DNA from: Nitrosopumilales archaeon CG_4_9_14_0_2_um_filter_34_16
GTDB taxonomy: Archaea; Thermoproteota; Nitrososphaeria; Nitrososphaerales; Nitrosopumilaceae
Length of the DNA: 7,960 nucleotides
Reading direction: 5' to 3'
Assembly: GCA_002788515.1 (NCBI GenBank)
Contig: PFRJ01000050.1
Coordinates: 1 to 7,960 of the forward strand
The notes under the pieces are model-generated. The model saw only the letters and a program-made list of their open reading frames with translations, did no database searches and was not told where the DNA came from. Shown here piece after piece: positions 5,022 to 7,960 of the stretch (its first letter is position 1; each line of letters starts with the position of its first letter). The translations under genes were made by a program, and so were the position numbers.

Positions 5022-7049
5022 GTGGTTGAAAATAATCTAATTCATGAAAGCAGCCCATATTTGCTTCAACATGCTAACAACCCTGTTGATTGGTATGGTT
5101 GGAATGAGATAGCATTAAAAAAAGCAAGAGATGAAAATAAACCAATTTTTCTAAGTGTTGGTTATAGCTCATGTCATTGGTGTCATGTAATGGCACATGA
5201 ATCATTTGAAAATGAAGATGTTGCTCAATTTATGAATGAAAATTTTGTTAATATCAAAGTTGACCGAGAGGAACGACCTGACATCGATGATATCTATCAA
5301 AAAGTTTGTCAGATAGCTACTGGTCAAGGTGGATGGCCTTTGAGTGTTTTTCTTACTCCTGATCAAAAACCCTTCTATGTTGGAACTTATTTTCCTGTTT
5401 TGGATTCCTATGGCCGTCCTGGTTTTGGAAGTATTTGCAGACAACTCTCACAAGCATGGAAAGAAAAACCAAAAGATATCGAATCTGCAGCTGATAAATT
5501 CATCAACACATTACATAAAACTGAAACAATCCAAACTCCTACAAAATTAGAACGCGTCATTCTAGATGAAGCCGCATTAAACTTGTTTCAATTAGGTGAT
5601 GCAACATACGGTGGATTTGGTTCTGCCCCGAAATTTCCCAATGCTGCAAATGTGTCGTTCCTTTTTAGATATTCTAAACTCTCGGGTCTGAGCAAATTCA
5701 ATGATTTTGCGCTCAAGACTCTCAACAAGATGGCCAAAGGCGGAATATTTGATCAAATTGGAGGCGGTTTTTCTAGATATTCCACTGATGCTAAATGGTT
5801 AGTACCTCATTTTGAAAAAATGCTTTACGATAATGCGTTAATTCCAGTTAACTATGCTGAAGCATATCAAATTACCAAGGATCCTTTCTATCTTGACATT
5901 TTACAAAAAACACTTGATTTTGTTTTACGTGAAATGACATCTCCTGAAGGTGGATTTTATTCTGCATATGATGCCGATTCAGAGGGAGTAGAAGGAAAAT
6001 TTTACGTGTGGAAGAAAAGTGAAATTAAAGAAATTCTGGGAAGTGACGCTGATCTTTTCTGTCTATACTATGACGTGACTGATGGTGGAAATTGGGAAGG
6101 AAATAATATTCTGTGTAATAACCTTAATGCATCTACTGTTGCATTTAATTTTGGAATTTCTGAAACTGAGGTTCACAAGATTCTAAAATCATGTGCTGAA
6201 AAATTATTAAAGGTTCGCTCTTCTAGAATTCCTCCAGGATTGGACGATAAAATCCTGGTCTCTTGGAATTCTTTGATGATCACTGCATTTGCAAAAGGAT
6301 ATCGCGTAACAAACGATTCCAAATATCTTAATGCTGCTAAAAATTGCATCTCTTTTATAGAAAAAAACCTTCTAAATGATGACAAACTGTTACGAACTTA
6401 CAAAAACGGTTCTGCAAAAATTAATGGATATCTTGAGGATTATTCTTACTTTGTCAATGCATTATTGGATGTATTTGAAATCGAACCTGATTCAAAATAT
6501 CTCACACTGTCTCTGAAACTGGGTAACTACCTAGTGAATCACTTTTGGGATGCAAAAAACAACAGTTTCTTTATGACCTCTGACATACATGAGGAATTAA
6601 TTATTCGTCCAAAAAGCAATTATGATTTATCTTTACCTTCTGGAAATTCTGTTTCTGCTTTTGTAATGCTTAGGCTTTATCATCTCTCCCAAGAACAAAC
6701 TTTTCTTGGTATTGCCATAAAAATAATGGAATCTCAGGCACAAATGGCCGCTGAAAATCCTTTTGGATTTGGATATTTGCTAAACACTATCTCCATGTAT
6801 ATCCAAAAACCTATTGAGATCACAATTATCAATACTGAAAATTCTGAGATTTGCTCATCTCTATTTTCAAATTATTTGCCAAACTCTATTATGGTGAGCA
6901 TTCACAATTCTGCTCAGCTAAAAAGTCTCTCTGAATATCCTTTCTTTACTGGAAAGCATTTTGAAGATAAAACATCTGTGTTTGTTTGTAAAGATTTTAC
7001 TTGTTCTTTGCCTTTATACACATTAGATGAGATAAACTCACATCTTTAG
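5022..7049 (+). CDS. DUF255 thioredoxin-fold protein (SPATA20/YyaL family)
   Basis: A 675-residue protein of the DUF255 family (bacterial YyaL, mammalian SPATA20). Residues 1-160 are a thioredoxin-like domain opening with HESSPYLLQHANNPVDW, carrying the redox-type motif C51-H-W-C54 and the strand WPLSVFLTP, where the cis-Pro is expected. The rest is an alpha/alpha-barrel domain of the type found in N-acylglucosamine 2-epimerases, with family motifs GGFGSAPKFP (197-206), HFEKMLYDNA (from 263), DADSEGVEGKFYVW (from 317), DDKILVSWN (from 408) and LPSGNS (from 538). Length and motifs are complete. The biochemical role of the family is not settled; protein-thiol or sugar-linked functions are proposals. 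No signal peptide, so cytoplasmic. Start: GTG 5022 or TTG 5016; TATA-like boxes at 4995-5002 and 4984-4992 fit each respectively. The stop overlaps the convergent gene by four bases. Confidence 0.92.
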   Translation: MVENNLIHESSPYLLQHANNPVDWYGWNEIALKKARDENKPIFLSVGYSSCHWCHVMAHESFENEDVAQFMNENFVNIKVDREERPDIDDIYQKVCQIATGQGGWPLSVFLTPDQKPFYVGTYFPVLDSYGRPGFGSICRQLSQAWKEKPKDIESAADKFINTLHKTETIQTPTKLERVILDEAALNLFQLGDATYGGFGSAPKFPNAANVSFLFRYSKLSGLSKFNDFALKTLNKMAKGGIFDQIGGGFSRYSTDAKWLVPHFEKMLYDNALIPVNYAEAYQITKDPFYLDILQKTLDFVLREMTSPEGGFYSAYDADSEGVEGKFYVWKKSEIKEILGSDADLFCLYYDVTDGGNWEGNNILCNNLNASTVAFNFGISETEVHKILKSCAEKLLKVRSSRIPPGLDDKILVSWNSLMITAFAKGYRVTNDSKYLNAAKNCISFIEKNLLNDDKLLRTYKNGSAKINGYLEDYSYFVNALLDVFEIEPDSKYLTLSLKLGNYLVNHFWDAKNNSFFMTSDIHEELIIRPKSNYDLSLPSGNSVSAFVMLRLYHLSQEQTFLGIAIKIMESQAQMAAENPFGFGYLLNTISMYIQKPIEITIINTENSEICSSLFSNYLPNSIMVSIHNSAQLKSLSEYPFFTGKHFEDKTSVFVCKDFTCSLPLYTLDEINSHL

Positions 7050-7366
7050 ACTTTCTTTAAATCTATCTCAACAATACTTCCAACTTGAGGTCTTCCCATC
7101 TTGTCGTATCTCGCTTTTGGCATTGCAATTGTGATTTGTGTTTGTTGATATGATTTTATGTTAACTGTTGGCTGTGCTTGTAAAATTGCTTCTAGCAAAG
7201 GCATTACCTGCTCTTTGGTTTCTTCATCTAGCCTTTTTGAAACATTATCTATTATCATCTGTTTTTGTGATATTGGCTCAGTTGAAATATTCTCAATCAA
7301 TGTCAATTGTACAATTTGACCATTATCTACTATCTGTGTTATCTTAAACTCATTTGTATCTGACAT
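7046..7366 (-). CDS. Conserved hypothetical protein, 106 residues
   Basis: A soluble 106-residue protein without Cys or membrane segments. The N-terminal third looks like beta strands (FKITQIVDNGQIVQLTLIEN), the middle (about 33-67) like helices (QMIIDNVSKRL, QVMPLLEAILQA), and the C-terminal part like strands again (TVNIKSYQQTQITIAMP, then GRPQVGSIVEIDLKKV). The last segment resembles a small beta-barrel loop, but no named family is recognised. The ATG at 7366 is 27 bases from a good TATA box. It lies 31 bases downstream of the 30-residue membrane miniprotein gene on the same strand and overlaps the end of the DUF255 gene by four bases (7046-7049). Likely lineage-specific. Confidence 0.78.
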   Translation of the reverse strand: MSDTNEFKITQIVDNGQIVQLTLIENISTEPISQKQMIIDNVSKRLDEETKEQVMPLLEAILQAQPTVNIKSYQQTQITIAMPKARYDKMGRPQVGSIVEIDLKKV

Positions 7367-7388
7367 TGTTTTGTTGAGTATTTCTTAT

Positions 7389-7396
7389 GATTTATC
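7389..7396 (-). promoter_or_regulatory. TATA box of the 106-residue protein
   Basis: On the minus strand GATAAATC, centred 27 bases before the ATG at 7366. It starts directly after the stop codon of the upstream miniprotein gene, the same arrangement as at 3398-3405. Confidence 0.58.
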
Positions 7397-7397
7397 T

Positions 7398-7490
7398 TTA
7401 ACGAATTGAAAAATACAGTGCTACTGCTGCAGTTACTACTGCTGCAATTACACCTAACCCAAAAATTATCTTACTCCCGTCTACATTCAT
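7398..7490 (-). CDS. 30-residue single-helix membrane miniprotein
   Basis: A short complete frame from ATG (7488-7490) to TAA (7398-7400), encoding 30 residues that start MNVDGSK and continue as one hydrophobic helix of about 20 residues (IIFGLGVIAAVVTAAVALYF) before SIR. A further in-frame ATG at 7497-7499 would add MNT. The TATA-like box at 7514-7520 is centred 27 bases from the inner ATG but only 18 from the outer one, so the 30-residue form is preferred. The helix with a charged residue on each side is what a tail-less membrane peptide or a small subunit of a larger complex would look like. I recall similar tiny membrane proteins in Nitrosopumilus-type genomes. No function can be given. 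Confidence 0.68.
   Translation of the reverse strand: MNVDGSKIIFGLGVIAAVVTAAVALYFSIR
7423..7452 (-). repeat. Two tandem 15-base units inside the miniprotein gene
   Basis: ACTGCTGCAGTTACT (7423-7437) is followed directly by ACTGCTGCAATTACA (7438-7452), 13 of 15 bases identical. In the protein this gives V-I-A-A-V and V-T-A-A-V, two five-residue units in the middle of the helix. It may reflect a small duplication or simply Ala/Val-rich helix coding. Confidence 0.6.
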
Positions 7491-7512
7491 AGTGTTCATT
7501 TGTAATAGTTGG

Positions 7513-7520
7513 AATTAAAT
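7513..7520 (-). promoter_or_regulatory. TATA box of the 30-residue miniprotein
   Basis: On the minus strand ATTTAATT, centred about 27 bases before the ATG at 7490. This spacing decides the start codon of the miniprotein gene. Confidence 0.55.
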
Positions 7521-7570
7521 CATGCTGGTTCTATATTTTCTAAAATGTTTCCACTGATGATTTCTACGTA

Positions 7571-7592
7571 AGTGTTTTAATAGAAAAACACT
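7571..7592. repeat. Perfect 8-base inverted repeat over a TATA-like box
   Basis: AGTGTTTT (7571-7578) and AAAACACT (7585-7592) are exact reverse complements separated by six bases (AATAGA). The left arm and spacer contain the TTTTAATAG box of the putative RNA gene, so a dimeric regulator binding this symmetric site would block the promoter. It could alternatively form a hairpin in a transcript. The repeat itself is certain; its role is inference. Confidence 0.6.
7575..7583 (+). promoter_or_regulatory. TATA-like box upstream of the candidate small RNA
   Basis: TTTTAATAG is centred at about 7579, 24-25 bases before the first paired base of the hairpin cluster at 7603. This matches the box-to-start distance at the protein genes of this window. 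Confidence 0.45.
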
Positions 7593-7602
7593 GTATCTTG
7601 TT

Positions 7603-7690
7603 ATCGCACGTGAATTGTATTCATACATCTGCGATTGTTCGACCATGCCAGACAGGAGTCATAATGGGTGTCCTAATTGGGCACTCTTCA
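7603..7690 (+). ncRNA. Candidate structured small RNA with three hairpins
   Basis: Between 7500 and 7709 there is no convincing protein gene, but three consecutive stem-loops are seen. Hairpin 1: ATCGCA (7603-7608) pairs with TGCGAT (7630-7635), enclosing GTGAAT (7610-7615) paired with ATTCAT (7619-7624). Hairpin 2: CCAT (7643-7646) with ATGG (7664-7667), enclosing GAC-AGGA-GTC (7651-7660). Hairpin 3: GTGTCC (7668-7673) with GGGCAC (7679-7684), loop TAATT. T-rich sequence follows (7685-7709), suitable for archaeal termination. G+C is 38 of 82 bases, against 28 of 100 in 7501-7600. Two G-U pairs (in hairpins 1 and 3) would be A-C mismatches on the other strand, favouring the plus strand. A TATA-like box lies 24 bases upstream. 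It matches no RNA family I recognise. Chance folding of intergenic DNA remains possible. Confidence 0.42.
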
Positions 7691-7709
7691 TTTTGTTAGA
7701 TGTTTATTT

Positions 7710-7960
7710 TCAGGCTTGATCTTGCTTGTCACTAACTTCTGTACTGGATGGAATCAGGATAGATTTCTTGATTAGTGGGGCACGTTCTTTTATAATTTGA
7801 TTGAACTCTTTCATATCTTCTAGGCTGGGCGTTTGCTGTTGATTTTGATATGCTTGCAAAAATCCTGAATATACACATCCTGTGATAATCCCAAATGCTG
7901 TATCTGGAACCGATTCCACTTCTGGCACAAAATTTTCTGCAATCTGTTTGTAAGATTCTG
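7710..7960 (-). CDS. Hypothetical protein, C-terminal part (5' end beyond window)
   Basis: The minus-strand frame is open to the right edge of the window, so the GTG at 7926-7928 is probably internal. The visible C-terminus is about 83 residues: ESYKQIAENFVPEVESVPDT, then a small hydrophobic stretch (AFGIITGCVYSGFLQAY) with one Cys, a Gln-rich segment (QNQQQT), a charged helix (LEDMKEFNQIIKERAPLIKK) and a polar, acidic tail. The hydrophobic stretch is too short and too polar for a confident membrane helix and is more like a buried amphipathic helix. No family is recognised. The stop is 19 bases from the end of the candidate RNA on the opposite strand, so the two transcripts converge and may overlap. 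Confidence 0.72.
   Translation of the reverse strand, partial: ESYKQIAENFVPEVESVPDTAFGIITGCVYSGFLQAYQNQQQTPSLEDMKEFNQIIKERAPLIKKSILIPSSTEVSDKQDQA

Noticed and set aside
7553..7569. CTGATGATTTCTAC resembles the 3' part of a fluoride riboswitch or a C box of a C/D RNA.
   Set aside because: The required upstream GATGG-type half of the riboswitch is missing, the base before TGATGA is C instead of a purine, and no D box (CTGA) follows at a suitable distance.
7502..7629. Minus-strand frame starting ATG near 7629 (MYEYNSRAITRY...), basic, running through the inverted repeat.
   Set aside because: It crosses both promoter-like elements of the gap, has no TATA box at the right distance and no recognisable protein features.
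7637..7642. GTTCGA, as in the T-loop of a tRNA.
   Set aside because: Flanking bases do not form a T-stem, and there is no acceptor stem or anticodon arm at the expected positions.
7610..7699. Tiny frame of 29 codons starting GTG at 7610 (or TTG at 7598), reading NCIHTSAIVRPCQTG, over the hairpin region.
   Set aside because: The spacing from the TATA-like box (31 or 19 bases) is poorer than for an RNA starting at 7603, the peptide resembles nothing known, and the dense base pairing explains the region better. It is not excluded.

Overview
The window looks like chromosomal DNA of a marine ammonia-oxidising archaeon (Thaumarchaeota/Nitrososphaerota, Nitrosopumilus-like). The DNA is A+T-rich. 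Most genes start 23-28 bases downstream of a TATA-like box (TTTAA, TTTAT or TATATA type) with no Shine-Dalgarno sequence, as expected for leaderless archaeal mRNAs. TTG and GTG starts occur. Many of the small proteins resemble families I recall only from this phylum. No mobile element, CRISPR array, tRNA or rRNA was found.

Layout from left to right. (1) 1-1001 (+): the tRNA pseudouridine synthase TruD, cut at its N-terminus by the window edge. (2) 1065-2533: a stand-alone Lrp/AsnC ligand-binding (RAM) domain protein (+), a two-helix membrane miniprotein (-), a six-helix membrane protein (+) and a single-helix membrane protein with two outer Cys (-), arranged as two convergent pairs. (3) 2654-3563: a conserved protein with a C-terminal zinc ribbon (+), facing a small helical protein (-) and a 50-residue Cys/His miniprotein (-). 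(4) 3600-4634 (-): a zinc-dependent medium-chain alcohol dehydrogenase, divergent from (5) a 77-residue charged helical protein at 4746-4979 (+) and a large DUF255/SPATA20-YyaL-type thioredoxin-fold protein at 5022-7049 (+). (6) 7046-7490 (-): a 106-residue protein of unknown function and a 30-residue single-helix membrane miniprotein. (7) 7500-7709: no convincing protein gene, but a promoter-like box within a perfect inverted repeat, followed by three back-to-back hairpins of raised G+C, which I interpret as a candidate small RNA. (8) 7710-7960 (-): the C-terminal part of an unknown protein that runs off the right edge.

The genes do not form one pathway. This is compact, mostly housekeeping or lineage-specific core genome with mostly single-gene transcription units. 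All four convergent junctions have abutting or overlapping stop codons. The best leads are the candidate RNA at 7603-7690, the two overlooked miniproteins (50 and 30 residues), and the use of TATA-to-start spacing to correct start codons.
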